From positions 1-64,000 of the forward strand of contig CAZDDX010000004.1 of assembly GCA_964504345.1 (NCBI GenBank): a DNA stretch of 64,000 nucleotides. Direction: 5' to 3'. The notes beneath the pieces are model-generated. The model was not told the origin of the DNA, ran no database searches, and saw only the letters and a list, made by a program, of their open reading frames with translations. How positions within the stretch are numbered: position 1 is the first letter of the stretch; each line of letters begins with the position of its first letter. This DNA comes from CAMDTE01 sp964504345. GTDB taxonomy: Bacteria > Bacteroidota > Bacteroidia > Flavobacteriales > Schleiferiaceae. Position numbers and translations under genes: made by a program. Shown here piece by piece: positions 1-9,500 of the stretch.

Positions 1-152
1 CAATCCCTTTCGCGACTTTCAGCAAACACTTAGTTCACTTGTTTCGTTTGGGGAGCAAGGCCGGGAAAACATGACTCTAGAATGAACTAGAAGAAATTTT
101 TAATCGGCCGTTACACAAAGAACTTCTGAGTTGCCTCAGGTAATTCGGGCTG

Positions 153-183
153 CAAAGATAGTAATTATTCCAACACTCGCAAG
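153..183 (-). promoter_or_regulatory. Leftward promoter 1 (TTG-N19-TATCTTTG)
   Basis: Read on the minus strand there is a TATCTTTG -7 element at 160-153 and a CTTG at 183-180, separated by 19 bases. This matches the Bacteroidota primary-sigma consensus (TTG, about 19 bases, TAnnTTTG). No gene follows before position 1, so its target lies left of the window. Confidence 0.6.
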
Positions 184-323
184 GACTCTTAAAAATATTT
201 CAAGAACTCCTGAGATTGAGTGTCGAACAAATCGAGACAATGAATTGATTCGATTTTAATTCGGGATAATACAGTCTTGTCAGTGAACTTACCTCATTAA
301 GACGTTTGCCTGATTGAGGGTTG

Positions 324-354
324 CAAAGATACCTAAAGTTTTCAAACCCACAAG
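324..354 (-). promoter_or_regulatory. Leftward promoter 2 (TTG-N19-TATCTTTG)
   Basis: A second minus-strand TATCTTTG lies at 331-324 with CTTG at 354-351 and again exactly 19 bases between. It sits 171 bases upstream of the first promoter and carries the same GCAAAGATA core on the plus strand. Tandem consensus promoters in front of a long gene-free leader are typical of stable-RNA operons; that reading is an inference. Confidence 0.6.
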
Positions 355-700
355 TAGATCATGGGCAACTACATCAATAAATACAAGCGTCTCGCGATAT
401 AAGTGATGACACTTTGTAACCTGTAGATGTTTAACTACTGAAAATCAGCACTTCTCGATTGTGATTTTTTTCAAGCACTTTTTTATCAATACTCATCCCG
501 CTATCCAAAGATTGATACTTTTCCCGCCTGAAGCTCCCTGAATAGCAAAGAATCAATCAACACAGACCACTTTCTCCATTTTATTGAGCACCAAGAATAG
601 GGGACGAATTGCACTCGACCATGGTCCTGCAAACATTGCTTTTCCCTGAAATTCTGATCCACGAGTGATCCACACACAGCGCATTGAGTGCTAGAAACAG
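355..700. other. Gene-free AT-rich stretch
   Basis: No open reading frame with family resemblance and no RNA fold that I recognise is present. The stretch is visibly more AT-rich than the rest of the window. It lies between the leftward tandem promoters and the rpsT terminator, so it may simply be upstream DNA of the operon left of the window. Confidence 0.4.
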
Positions 701-710
701 TATGGCGGGC

Positions 711-740
711 AAAAAAAAAAGCCTCCCTAATGGGAGGCTT
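711..740 (-). terminator. Rho-independent terminator of rpsT
   Basis: A 9-bp perfect stem (719-727 with 732-740, loop TAAT) is followed on the minus strand by ten T residues (711-720). It lies 24 bases beyond the rpsT stop codon and ends the tRNA-Glu/rpsT transcript. Confidence 0.85.
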
Positions 741-763
741 TGTATCGTGTGAAAGAAGAAGTC

Positions 764-1015
764 TTACAAGGCAGCAACGTGCTTCATTAAAGAAGACTTC
801 AGGTTGCTGGCTTTGTTTTTGTGAATGATGTTGCGCTTCGCAAGCTTGTCCAACATTGCTACGACTTGAGGCAAAAACGCTGCAGCGTCTGCCTTGTCGT
901 TGTTTTCACGAAGACGTCGAACCGCATTACGGGTGGTCTTGTGGTAGTACTTGTTGTGCACACGACGCTTTTCGCTTTGGCGGATGCGCTTCAATGCAGA
1001 TTTATGGTTGGCCAT
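764..1015 (-). CDS. rpsT: 30S ribosomal protein S20
   Basis: An 83-residue, Lys/Arg-rich protein that begins MANHKSALKRIRQSEKRR, the standard S20 N-terminus. S20 binds 16S rRNA early in small-subunit assembly. The length matches the family. It lies 30 bases downstream of tRNA-Glu on the same strand and appears to be co-transcribed with it, with a strong terminator after the stop. Confidence 0.97.
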   Translation of the reverse strand: MANHKSALKRIRQSEKRRVHNKYYHKTTRNAVRRLRENNDKADAAAFLPQVVAMLDKLAKRNIIHKNKASNLKSSLMKHVAAL

Positions 1016-1045
1016 TGTTGTGTTTTTTTTGTTTCAATCGGCTTG

Positions 1046-1119
1046 TGACCCGTACGGGATTCGAACCCGTGATCTTCTCCGTGAAAGGGAGATGTCCTGA
1101 ACCGCTAGACGAACGGGCC
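1046..1119 (-). tRNA. tRNA-Glu (anticodon TTC)
   Basis: On the minus strand the sequence folds into a cloverleaf. The acceptor stem is GGCCCGT/ACGGGTC with one G-T pair, the anticodon stem TCTCC/GGAGA encloses CTTTCAC with anticodon TTC, and the T arm is ACGGG-TTCGAAT-CCCGT. The CCA tail is not encoded. It is the first gene of a short transcript that continues into rpsT. Confidence 0.96.
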
Positions 1120-1133
1120 CTTGAAAGCGGGTG

Positions 1134-1164
1134 CAAATGTACGCAACGATTCTAAAATTCCAAA
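1134..1164 (-). promoter_or_regulatory. Promoter of tRNA-Glu/rpsT
   Basis: The minus strand has TACATTTG at 1141-1134 and TTTG at 1164-1161 with a 19-base spacer, a near-perfect Bacteroidota promoter. The predicted start of transcription is about ten bases before the mature 5' end of the tRNA. Confidence 0.8.
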
Positions 1165-1426
1165 TCTATCGGAAAGATTTTTTGACATTTTGAATTGGCC
1201 GCATCCATAATCTGAGGTATGAGGGTGAGTCTTCATTGCGAAAGCGTCGATCCGAGTAGGGCGAAGGACGCGCTTAGTTTTGAAAAAGGTTTAAATTTCA
1301 GGGCATCGTAGTTTTCTCGAACAAGGCTTTCGGAACGATTTGCGTACGCGTTAAGGGTTCGCTAGGCAACCTCAACTAAATAAGAGGAGTCAAATCCCGT
1401 GGCTGATTTTTACCTTCTCGCAAGCA

Positions 1427-2086
1427 TCAACTTGGACGAAAACCCAAGGTCTTGGTTGTTCGTTGCTTCAATTGACCACTGACGTCCAAAAATTGCGCTA
1501 CGGAGACTTCCTCCAGCCCTTCAAACGGAGCGGCCATCAAGTCAAAGGCCATGGCATACAAAATAGCTTGTTGCACCCATTCCTTCAATAAGGCTTCATC
1601 CACAGCTCCTTTGGACAAGGCGCGGGTCAACTTGTCGTGCCCTTCCAGCATGGCACGTCCATCCTTATTAACGAGGATACGTCCCAATAAATAACCGGCA
1701 TCATTAAGTCGATTCATCCGGAAAGAGTCTGCCAAGAAATTGTAAACGTGTATCATTCCAAAATAGGCGAACAATGGATCCGATTTGGCCTCCGGCAGCT
1801 TGCGCAAGGGATGGTCCGGGGGCAGCGCAAAGGCATTCGTGTGCACTTGAAAAACGAGTGCGTCGCCGGAAAATCGAATTTCAGCTTCAAACTCACCTCG
1901 GTCAAAAAACTCCACCACCACGTGCCGGTCAATGTCGCAAACGGCCGCATTCAACTCTGCAGCAAGTTGAATGAGCACTCCCTTCAGCCGCGCAAACGTA
2001 CTCAGGACGTTTCGGTGCACCTGTTGCTTGGTGCTGGATTTGGTGGACAATACCTCAATAATTCGATCCGACGGATTCTTTGCCAT
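1427..2086 (-). CDS. Uncharacterised 219-residue protein
   Basis: I do not recognise this family. The protein begins with ATG (MAKNPSDRIIEVLSTK), has no signal peptide or membrane segment, and looks like a soluble mixed alpha/beta cytoplasmic protein. An N-terminal helical part (residues 1-50) is followed by a strand-rich centre with FFDRGEFEAEIRF and a helical C-terminal half. It stands alone between the tRNA-Glu unit and proS. The intact frame and ordinary codon use support a real gene; the function is open. Confidence 0.7.
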   Translation of the reverse strand: MAKNPSDRIIEVLSTKSSTKQQVHRNVLSTFARLKGVLIQLAAELNAAVCDIDRHVVVEFFDRGEFEAEIRFSGDALVFQVHTNAFALPPDHPLRKLPEAKSDPLFAYFGMIHVYNFLADSFRMNRLNDAGYLLGRILVNKDGRAMLEGHDKLTRALSKGAVDEALLKEWVQQAILYAMAFDLMAAPFEGLEEVSVAQFLDVSGQLKQRTTKTLGFRPS

Positions 2087-2151
2087 ACATTAAGTGGCCA
2101 AAAGCCTTAAAAATTGGGAATGATGGTAACTAATTGAGCCAATTTAACGAA

Positions 2152-2183
2152 CAAAGCCCAGACTTTAGACAACCTGGGCTTTG
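2152..2183 (-). terminator. Stem-loop terminator of proS
   Basis: A 10-bp perfect inverted repeat (2152-2161 with 2174-2183, 12-base loop) lies 25 bases after the proS stop on the minus strand. The T-tract after it is short and broken (TTCGTT), so it is a weaker terminator than others in the window. Confidence 0.55.
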
Positions 2184-2208
2184 AATCATGTGCAGTTGAA
2201 GCGATTGA

Positions 2209-3681
2209 TCAGTAGGCACGTGCAAAAGCCACGCGTCGGCTTGACGGGTTACCCGTCAAGATGCAAATACCAACCTCTTCCGGCGAATCCAAGGGAATGC
2301 AACGGATGGTCCCTTTCGTGCGCTCCTTAATCTTCTCCTCCGTTTCGGGTGTGCCGTCCCAATGAGCCATTACGAATCCGCCCTCGTCCAGTGCCGCTTC
2401 GAATGCTTCCCACGTATCGACGGATTTTGTCGTGGAATTGCGGTACGCAACAGCCTTCGCAAACAAATTAGCTTGGATTTCATCCAGCAAAACCGATACC
2501 GTAGCCGCTAATCCTTCCATAGGCATGGATTCTTTACTGAGCGTATCCCGTCGAGCCACTTCCACCACCCCATTGGCCACATCGCGCGGGCCAATGGCAA
2601 TGCGGACGGGGACCCCTTTCAACTCGTACTCGTTGAACTTCCAGCCCGGTTTATGCGTGTCCCTGCCGTCGTACTTAACGCGAATACCCGCTGCACGTAG
2701 CTGTGCTTGGAGCTCCTTAGCTACCGCTTCAACTTTTGCCAATTCCTCCTCACCGCGGTAGATGGGCACAATGACCACCTGATCCGGCGCCAATTTAGGT
2801 GGTAATACCAGGCCGTTGTCGTCCGAATGGGTCATGATCAAGGCCCCCATCAAGCGCGTGGAGACGCCCCAGGAGGTGGCCCAAACGTGCTCCACTTTGC
2901 CGTCTTTGTTTTGGAACTTGACGTCGAAGGCTTTTGCGAAATTCTGTCCCAAAAAGTGGGACGTGCCAGCTTGAAGAGCTTTTCCGTCTTGCATCATGGC
3001 TTCTATGCAATACGTTTCCAACGCCCCTGCAAATCGCTCGTTGGGAGACTTTACGCCGCGAAGAACGGGAATTGCCATGACGTTTTCGACAAAATCGCCA
3101 TACACGTGCAGCATTTGTACCGCCTCCGCAACCGCTTCCTCCGACGTAGCGTGTGCGGTGTGTCCTTCTTGCCACAAGAATTCGGTGGTTCTCAAGAACA
3201 GTCGGGTACGCATCTCCCATCGCACTACATTGGCCCACTGGTTAATCAGCAACGGGAGATCACGGTAGGATTGAATCCAATCGCGGTACGTGTCCCAAAT
3301 AATGGTCTCCGAGGTGGGGCGAACAATTAATTCCTCTTCCAGTTTGGCAGTTTCGTCCACCACTATGCCCTTTCCGTTGGGGTCGTTTTTGAGTCGGTAA
3401 TGAGTTACCACCGCACATTCCTTCGCAAAGCCTTCCACGTGGGAGGCCTCCTTGCTGAAGTAACTTTTGGGGATAAACAAGGGAAAATAGGCGTTTACGT
3501 GACCCGTTTCTTTAAATCGTGCATCCAAGTCTGCTTGAATGCGCTCCCAAATGGCATATCCATACGGTTTGATCACCATGCAACCCCGCACTGCGGAGTT
3601 GTCGGCAAGATCTGCTTGTACAACGAGTTCGTTGTACCATCGGCTGTAATCGGTGGCACGCGCGGTAAGGTTTTTGGCCAT
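2209..3681 (-). CDS. proS: Proline--tRNA ligase, archaeal/eukaryotic type
   Basis: This class II synthetase charges tRNA-Pro with proline in the cytoplasm. The 490 residues start MAKNLTARATDYSRWYNELV. Motif 2 (around RTRLFLRTTEFLWQEGHTAHAT) and motif 3 (GVSTRLMGALIMTHSD) are both visible. It lacks the inserted editing domain of the longer E. coli-like ProS and ends in a C-terminal domain with a terminal Tyr (RVAFARAY), as in the archaeal/eukaryotic form usual in Bacteroidota. A TACCTTTG element lies 26 bases before the ATG. The divergent lipoprotein gene starts only 47 bases away. Confidence 0.97.
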   Translation of the reverse strand: MAKNLTARATDYSRWYNELVVQADLADNSAVRGCMVIKPYGYAIWERIQADLDARFKETGHVNAYFPLFIPKSYFSKEASHVEGFAKECAVVTHYRLKNDPNGKGIVVDETAKLEEELIVRPTSETIIWDTYRDWIQSYRDLPLLINQWANVVRWEMRTRLFLRTTEFLWQEGHTAHATSEEAVAEAVQMLHVYGDFVENVMAIPVLRGVKSPNERFAGALETYCIEAMMQDGKALQAGTSHFLGQNFAKAFDVKFQNKDGKVEHVWATSWGVSTRLMGALIMTHSDDNGLVLPPKLAPDQVVIVPIYRGEEELAKVEAVAKELQAQLRAAGIRVKYDGRDTHKPGWKFNEYELKGVPVRIAIGPRDVANGVVEVARRDTLSKESMPMEGLAATVSVLLDEIQANLFAKAVAYRNSTTKSVDTWEAFEAALDEGGFVMAHWDGTPETEEKIKERTKGTIRCIPLDSPEEVGICILTGNPSSRRVAFARAY

Positions 3682-3707
3682 TGGTACGGCTTTTGTAATG
3701 TTATTGA

Positions 3708-3715
3708 CAAAGGTA
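3708..3715 (-). promoter_or_regulatory. -7 element of proS
   Basis: TACCTTTG is present on the minus strand, 26 bases before the proS start codon. I see no clear TTG at the -33 position. It overlaps the short divergent space shared with the lipoprotein gene at 3729. Confidence 0.5.
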
Positions 3716-3728
3716 ATCCCTCCTGCGT

Positions 3729-5213
3729 ATGCGACACGTTATTCTTCCCCTTTTTGCTGCACTTTTCGCAGTGGGTTGCAGTTTAGGCAACCCCGCCGAA
3801 CGCGTTCGATACGACGACGGCATTTATTCTGCACGTCCTTATCCGGTGGACATCCTTGCCGCGGGCAGTAATGCAAACCAACAAGACGCGTCCAGTTACG
3901 ACAACAACGAATGGAACGGGGCGCGCACGGTAACTCCAACCACGGGCACGCGCTATGCCAACCGGAGTCGCACCCGCACGAACCATTACCACTACTACAA
4001 CGATCCTTGGACTTCGCCGGGGTACTTCGGCTGGGGCTCAAGTCCGATCGTCTACAACACCTACATCTACCGCCCCTACACCAACAACTGGAACTATTCC
4101 CGCGGGTGGTCTACCCGACGCGGATATTCCTATTGGTCGTATGGGTTCAATCCCTATGCATGGAACGGTCCCGGTGGATCTTGTTGGGGGTACAACCAAC
4201 CGTGGGGAAACCGCGGTTGGGGCAGTCCTTACGGATGGGGAGGAAATCCCTATGCATGGGGTGGTTCCCCCTATGGTAACTGGGGCTCCCCCTACGGCTG
4301 GGGTTCTCCTTATGGTTTTAATGATCCGTGGGGTTCACCCTTCGGCTTCAACGACCCTTGGGGTTGGAACGACCCTTGGGGATGGGGGTCTCCTTATGGC
4401 TGGAACGGTTACTACGGTTCCAATTACGGAAATCCCTGGTACAACGGTGGGTTTGCCAACAACGGCGGTTCCAACGGCGGCGGTTCCAACGGCGGAAGCG
4501 GCTCCAACAACGGTGGAGGTTCTACGGTTGAACCCAGTCGCACGCCTACCCGGTTGGTGGTTGGCGACAATGCGCCTTTGCGGACTCCCCTGACTTCGGT
4601 AGATCGCCCCGGACGCAGCACGACGTTGGGCGAAAACACCCCAGAAGTGCGCACGCCTCTGGCCGACAAGAATGGAGAACTTCCAGGTTATTCCAGCCGA
4701 CCTTCCCGCGATGCGGGCGGGGACTTAACGCCCCGGCCCACTTCTGTACCGGATAAAGGGGTGAACAACGCTCATGCTTGGGAAGAACTCCCAGCAAGGC
4801 CCAGCGCACCCGTGCGTGCGACAGAACCCGTTCGGCCCCGAACCGTGGTGCCGTCAAGCCCCGGGCGAAATACCCTTCCCGCCAACGAGCCGCGCCGAGA
4901 GGCTCCATCGTACGAGCCCAGACGCAGTTCAACCAACGCATTCGAACCGAGTAGGAGTAATGAGCCTGTTGCATCGCCGAGCCGGCCTTCGGTTGCGCCC
5001 AGCCGGAGTACTTCACCAGCGCCCAACCGCAGTTACGAGCCCGCTGCGCCCAGCCAAAGCGCTACTCCCTCCGCTCCCAGCCGAAGCGCCTCCCCGGCCC
5101 CCAGCCGGAGTACAGCGCCTGCGCCCGCGAGCCGGCCGACCCCTCCGGCCAGTAGAAGTACGGTTCCGTCCGGTGGAGGACGAGGTGGGATGACGAACGA
5201 TCGTGGGCATTAA
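3729..5213 (+). CDS. Repetitive aromatic-rich putative lipoprotein
   Basis: A 494-residue exported protein. The N-terminus (MRHVILPLFAALFAVGC) is a short signal peptide ending in a plausible lipobox with Cys17. After a variable region, residues 159-240 are almost entirely Trp, Gly, Tyr, Pro, Ser and Asn in imperfect WGSPYG(W/F) units. A Gly/Ser/Asn linker (240-265) follows, and the C-terminal 110 residues are a Pro/Ser/Ala/Arg repeat of the PSRS type. No enzymatic domain is visible. It is followed at once by an OmpP1/FadL-like protein, and a similar arrangement beside proS is common in flavobacteria. A surface or matrix role is only inferred. Confidence 0.85.
   Translation: MRHVILPLFAALFAVGCSLGNPAERVRYDDGIYSARPYPVDILAAGSNANQQDASSYDNNEWNGARTVTPTTGTRYANRSRTRTNHYHYYNDPWTSPGYFGWGSSPIVYNTYIYRPYTNNWNYSRGWSTRRGYSYWSYGFNPYAWNGPGGSCWGYNQPWGNRGWGSPYGWGGNPYAWGGSPYGNWGSPYGWGSPYGFNDPWGSPFGFNDPWGWNDPWGWGSPYGWNGYYGSNYGNPWYNGGFANNGGSNGGGSNGGSGSNNGGGSTVEPSRTPTRLVVGDNAPLRTPLTSVDRPGRSTTLGENTPEVRTPLADKNGELPGYSSRPSRDAGGDLTPRPTSVPDKGVNNAHAWEELPARPSAPVRATEPVRPRTVVPSSPGRNTLPANEPRREAPSYEPRRSSTNAFEPSRSNEPVASPSRPSVAPSRSTSPAPNRSYEPAAPSQSATPSAPSRSASPAPSRSTAPAPASRPTPPASRSTVPSGGGRGGMTNDRGH
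4203..4448 (+). repeat. In-frame WGSPYG-type repeats
   Basis: Imperfect tandem units such as GGGGTTCTCCTTATGG encode WGSPYG, WGGSPYG and FNDPWG runs in the lipoprotein. Unit length varies between about 18 and 30 bases, always in multiples of three, so the repeat evolves at protein level. Confidence 0.8.
4940..5185 (+). repeat. Pro/Ser/Arg (PSRS) codon repeats
   Basis: The 3' end of the lipoprotein gene repeats CCCAGCCGGAGT-like units coding for PSRS, spaced by Ala/Pro residues. It resembles the proline/serine cell-wall-spanning tails of other surface proteins, but no anchoring motif is visible. Confidence 0.7.
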
Positions 5214-5226
5214 TTCGGTCTTAAAC

Positions 5227-6546
5227 ATGAAGCAGTTTCTCACTTTGGCGACCGGACTTTCGGTTTTGTTGACTGGAGGCGTGGCCCAAGGTCAATCCTC
5301 GGCCGGAATGCGATTTGTGCAGCAAGACCTGCTTTTTGGAGGCGCTCGCTACGTGGGCATGGGCGGCGCAATGAGCGCAGTCGGGCACGACGCGGGTGCA
5401 ACATCAGACAATCCTGCATTAGGCACGGTCTACCGAGTGGGCCAGTGGGAAGGTAGTTTGGCGCAAACGGTGGCCAACGGAAAGGCTCTATTTGGGGTCC
5501 CCAATGTGGCGTACACGCACGTCTTTCAAACCGGTTCTACGCGTTGGGCCTTGGGCGGGTCTGTCATGCAAAATACCCTGAACACGGGCTCGTGGAGCCG
5601 AACGGCGGACGAGGGAAAGTCTTGGGTTGGACGCTGGTTGGATCAAGCGCAAGGACACAGTGCAGGTGAATTGATGAGCTTGGGGCTTACAGATGTATTT
5701 CAAGCCTACTTCACGTACATCATTGACCCAACGTCATCCAACGTGGACTGGGTTCCTGGGGCGCAAGGCGCGCCTTCCTTTGGGGAGCAAACCGTGCGCT
5801 GGACGGAGAAAGGATATCAGCAAATGGTGCACGGAAGTGTGCGCGGCGAACATTTTTCAGTGGGTCTATCCGTAGAAGGTGCTCAACGAACGCGCAACTT
5901 GGTATCTGAAGTGCAAGAAGGAGGGTTCTCATCCAGCGGCTTGATTGGTTCGTGGTCTTGGAATACGGAAGAAACCACTCGCTGGACCGGTTGGCGCACA
6001 CGCATGGGAGCCTGGTGGAATCCCGAAGGGGGACCGTGGCGGTTGGGCTTGGCCTGGCGCGGCATTGGCTTTGGAACGATCCGCGACAGCGCTACGTCCT
6101 TGATGGATGCGCAATCCATCAGCAGTTCGGTGGTGGTGAAGCCCATCAAGGTGGTGGACAAAACGGAGGAAGCCTGGAATGCCCCGGGGCAGGTTACCTT
6201 GTCCGCAGCGCACGTATTTGGCCGGGACGGACTGGTGAGTTTGGAAGGGCGAGTAAATACGCTGGGACAGTGGGAAGCCCGTACCGGCGGAGAGCTGCGT
6301 AAGGGAGCTTGGAGTTATCGGGCCGGATTTCGGTACGTGCCCAATACCACCGGGAAATTTGATTGGGACGGATTGCAACAAGGCAGTTTGGGCGTGGGCG
6401 TTCGCGGAAACAAGTGGTTCTTGGACGCTGCATGGCAAGCGACGTACCGCAGGGCTCAGTACACGTCTGCACAATGGGACGGCGCCTGGAACTTGCCGAT
6501 GGTAGCTACGCGTGCAATGCTTACCTTGGGCTATCGAATTCGATAG
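5227..6546 (+). CDS. OmpP1/FadL-like outer-membrane protein
   Basis: A 439-residue outer-membrane beta-barrel candidate. I start it at the ATG of MKQFLTLATGLSVLLTGGVAQG, a clear signal peptide; an upstream in-frame start would put charged residues before it and overlap the lipoprotein gene. The segment with GGARYVGMGGAMSAVGHDAG and DNPA matches the N-terminal plug region of FadL/OmpP1 transporters, where long-chain or hydrophobic substrates enter. Alternating aromatic/polar strands follow, and the protein ends in a basic-aromatic strand (LGYRIR). The next gene starts 4 bases downstream, so the two are probably co-transcribed. The substrate is unknown. Confidence 0.8.
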   Translation: MKQFLTLATGLSVLLTGGVAQGQSSAGMRFVQQDLLFGGARYVGMGGAMSAVGHDAGATSDNPALGTVYRVGQWEGSLAQTVANGKALFGVPNVAYTHVFQTGSTRWALGGSVMQNTLNTGSWSRTADEGKSWVGRWLDQAQGHSAGELMSLGLTDVFQAYFTYIIDPTSSNVDWVPGAQGAPSFGEQTVRWTEKGYQQMVHGSVRGEHFSVGLSVEGAQRTRNLVSEVQEGGFSSSGLIGSWSWNTEETTRWTGWRTRMGAWWNPEGGPWRLGLAWRGIGFGTIRDSATSLMDAQSISSSVVVKPIKVVDKTEEAWNAPGQVTLSAAHVFGRDGLVSLEGRVNTLGQWEARTGGELRKGAWSYRAGFRYVPNTTGKFDWDGLQQGSLGVGVRGNKWFLDAAWQATYRRAQYTSAQWDGAWNLPMVATRAMLTLGYRIR

Positions 6547-6550
6547 TTCT

Positions 6551-9500
6551 ATGAAAAAAGTATTTTTTGTGGCAAGCCTTTTGGCCTTGCCTTGGGGAGC
6601 TTTTGCTCAAGATTTAAGCGCGTTTCAGTGGCGAGCTATTGGACCGGCAACCACGTCCGGCCGAATTGCCGATTTGGCGGTTGCGCCGGATCAACCCGAC
6701 ACCTGGTACATTGCGGCCGCCAGCGGCGGCGTGTGGAAAACCACCAACCACGGAGTAACCTTTTCTCCCATCTTCGACGGGCAATCCTCGTATTCCATAG
6801 GTTGCTTGGCAATAGATCCCACGAACAGCAATGTGGTTTGGGTGGGAACCGGTGAGAACAACAACCAAAGGTCGGTTGCCTACGGAGACGGTATTTACAA
6901 GTCCATGGACGGCGGAAAGTCCTGGAAAAACATGGGTTTGAAAGCATCCGAGCGGATTGGCCGAATTGTGGTGCACCCCACGCAACCGAACACGGTGTAT
7001 GTGGCTGCCTACGGTCCCGTGTGGAATGCCGGTGGTGAACGTGGCATCTACAAAACAACGGACGGCGGCGAGACGTGGACGCGGATTTTGCACGTGTCGG
7101 ACCAAACCGGGTTTAACGAAATCCACTTGGACCCCCGCAATCCAGACGTGCTCTACGCCACCGCACACCAGCGCCGTCGGCACGAGTGGACCTACATTTC
7201 CGGTGGGCCGGAAAGCGGGTTGCACATCAGCCGCGACGGCGGAAAATCGTGGACCAAAGCGGGCAATGGTTTTCCGGGAGGTGAAATCGGACGCATTGGC
7301 ATGAGCCTCTCCCCTGTCAATCCGGACGTGGTGTATGCGGCTGTTGAAGGAAGTGGATTCTACCGTTCCGTAGATCGTGGGGCATCATGGAGCAAAATGA
7401 GCGATCACTCCACGGCGGGCAATTACTACTCGGAAATCTTCGCCTCCCCGCACGACGTACACACGGTCTACTCCATGGACACGTACGCGCAGGTATCGCG
7501 CGACGGCGGCAAGTCTTTTAAAGCCGTTGGTGAGCCTGGAAAACACGTAGACAACCACGCGTTGTGGTTGGATCCCAAAAATCCGGCGCACTTTCTGATG
7601 GGCTGCGACGGTGGTTTGTACGAAACGTGGGACAACGCGGGTACATGGCACTACAAACCGAATTTGTCCATCACGCAGTTTTACCGCGTGACGGTAGACA
7701 ATTCTACTCCTTTCTATTACGTATACGGCGGTACGCAGGACAACTTCTCGTTGGGAGGACCGTCGCGCACCATCAACGACCGGGGCATCGTGAATTCGGA
7801 CTGGTTTGTAACGCAAGAAGGCGATGGTTTTGAATCGCAAATCGACCCAAGCAACCCAAACATTGTGTACGCGCAAGCCCAATACGGTTGGTTGTCTCGT
7901 TTTGATCGTTTGAGCGGAGAGAAAGTACCCATCCAACCGGTATCGCCTCCCGGGGTGAAGCCCTACCGCTGGAATTGGGACGCTCCCCTGCTGATCAGCC
8001 CACACGACCCCGCTACTTTGTACTTTGCGGCCAACGTGGTGTTCAAATCCACCAACCGCGGCAACGAATGGAAAACCGTTTCGCCGGATTTGTCCAAGCA
8101 AATCGACCGGAACACGCTGCCGGTTATGGGCAAGGTTTGGAGCATGGATGCGGTGGCCAAAAACCAAAGCACGTCGATTTACGGCAATATCCTGTCTTTG
8201 GCGGAGTCGCCCGTGAAGAAGGGCTGGCTGTACGCTGGAACGGACGACGGTTTGATCCAGGTGAGCACCAACGACGGCGGATCGTGGACCCGCGTGGAGT
8301 CGTTCCCGGGAATTCCCGCGAACACGCCCGTGGTGGACCTGGAGCCGTCGCGCCACAATCCGGAAGTGTTGTATGCGTTGTTCAACAACCACCGCCAAGG
8401 TGATTTCAAACCTTATGTATTGAAATCCACCAACAACGGTAAAAGCTGGACCAACATCACCGCTGACTTGCCCGTACGTGGAAGCGTACACACGCTAGCA
8501 GAAGACCACGTGGACCCCAATTTGTTGTTTGTGGGCACGGAATTTGGCATTTACTGTTCGCTGGACGGCGGAAAGTCTTGGAAGGCATTGGGCAGCGGAC
8601 TGCCCACGATCGCCGTGCGGGACATCGACGTACAACGTCGGGAAAACGACTTGGCAATTGCAACGTTTGGACGCGGTTTCTACATTCTGGACGACTACAG
8701 CCCGTTGCGCCACTTGAGCAAGGAAACGTTGGAGAAGCCCGCGGCCATTCTGCCGGTTAAGGACGGCTTGGTGTTCCACACGGCAAACCCGTTGGGATAT
8801 GGGCCTCCCGGATTTATGGGAGCCTCCTACTTTATGGCCGAAAATCCGCCGATGGGTGCGGTATTCACGGTGCACGTGAAGGATGTTCCCAAGAGTTTGA
8901 AGGCGCAGCGCCAGGAGAAGGAAAAATCCGGCGTCACGGGTTATCCTTCGGCGGAAGCCATTCGGGCGGAAGACCAAGAGGAGAAGGCCTATCATTTGTT
9001 TGTGATCACGGACAGCAACGGCAAAGAGGTGCGTCGGTTCAGCCAGGCCGCTTCCAAAGGCATCCAGCGCGTGGTTTGGGACGGCGAGCTGGGACGAATG
9101 GACGGAAGCAGCCGCGGCTCAGAGCCAACTACGACAGCACCGGGCGCTCATTTTGCCCCCGAAGGCAACTATCAAGTTTCCTTGTATCAAGTAGTGAATG
9201 GTGCGGGAAGTCTGTTGGCTGGACCAGTATCCTTCCGTTTGAATCATTTGAAAAACGGAAGCACCCACCCCACTACGCCTGCCGACGAAGCAGCACGGAA
9301 TGCGTTTTGGGCCGACGCCAACAAAACCACTCAGTCTTTGGAATCCGTGGAGCGCTCGTTCCGCGTTTTGAAGGAGCATGTTGGGGAGTTGAAGGCGGGC
9401 TTGCGCAATACGCCAGGCGCCTCACTGGAAACGTTGGCGGAGGCGCGCAAACTGGAGGTTCAATTGGCCGCTTGGAGCATTGAACTGTACGGCGACGGCA

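Noticed and set aside
153..331. Repeated GCAAAGATA at 153 and 324 as a direct repeat or attachment site
   Set aside because: Both fit minus-strand promoter elements with a 19-base-spaced TTG, and no integrase or other mobile gene is near.
856..1155. Plus-strand frames across rpsT and tRNA-Glu
   Set aside because: They overlap a ribosomal protein gene and a tRNA in antisense.
4203..5185. Possible CRISPR array or minisatellite in the lipoprotein gene
   Set aside because: Units are imperfect, vary in length by multiples of three and keep the reading frame; there are no unique spacers of constant length.
7385..8491. 368-codon minus-strand frame inside the Asp-box propeller gene
   Set aside because: The sense strand has a signal peptide and repeated Asp-box motifs; the antisense product has no recognisable features.
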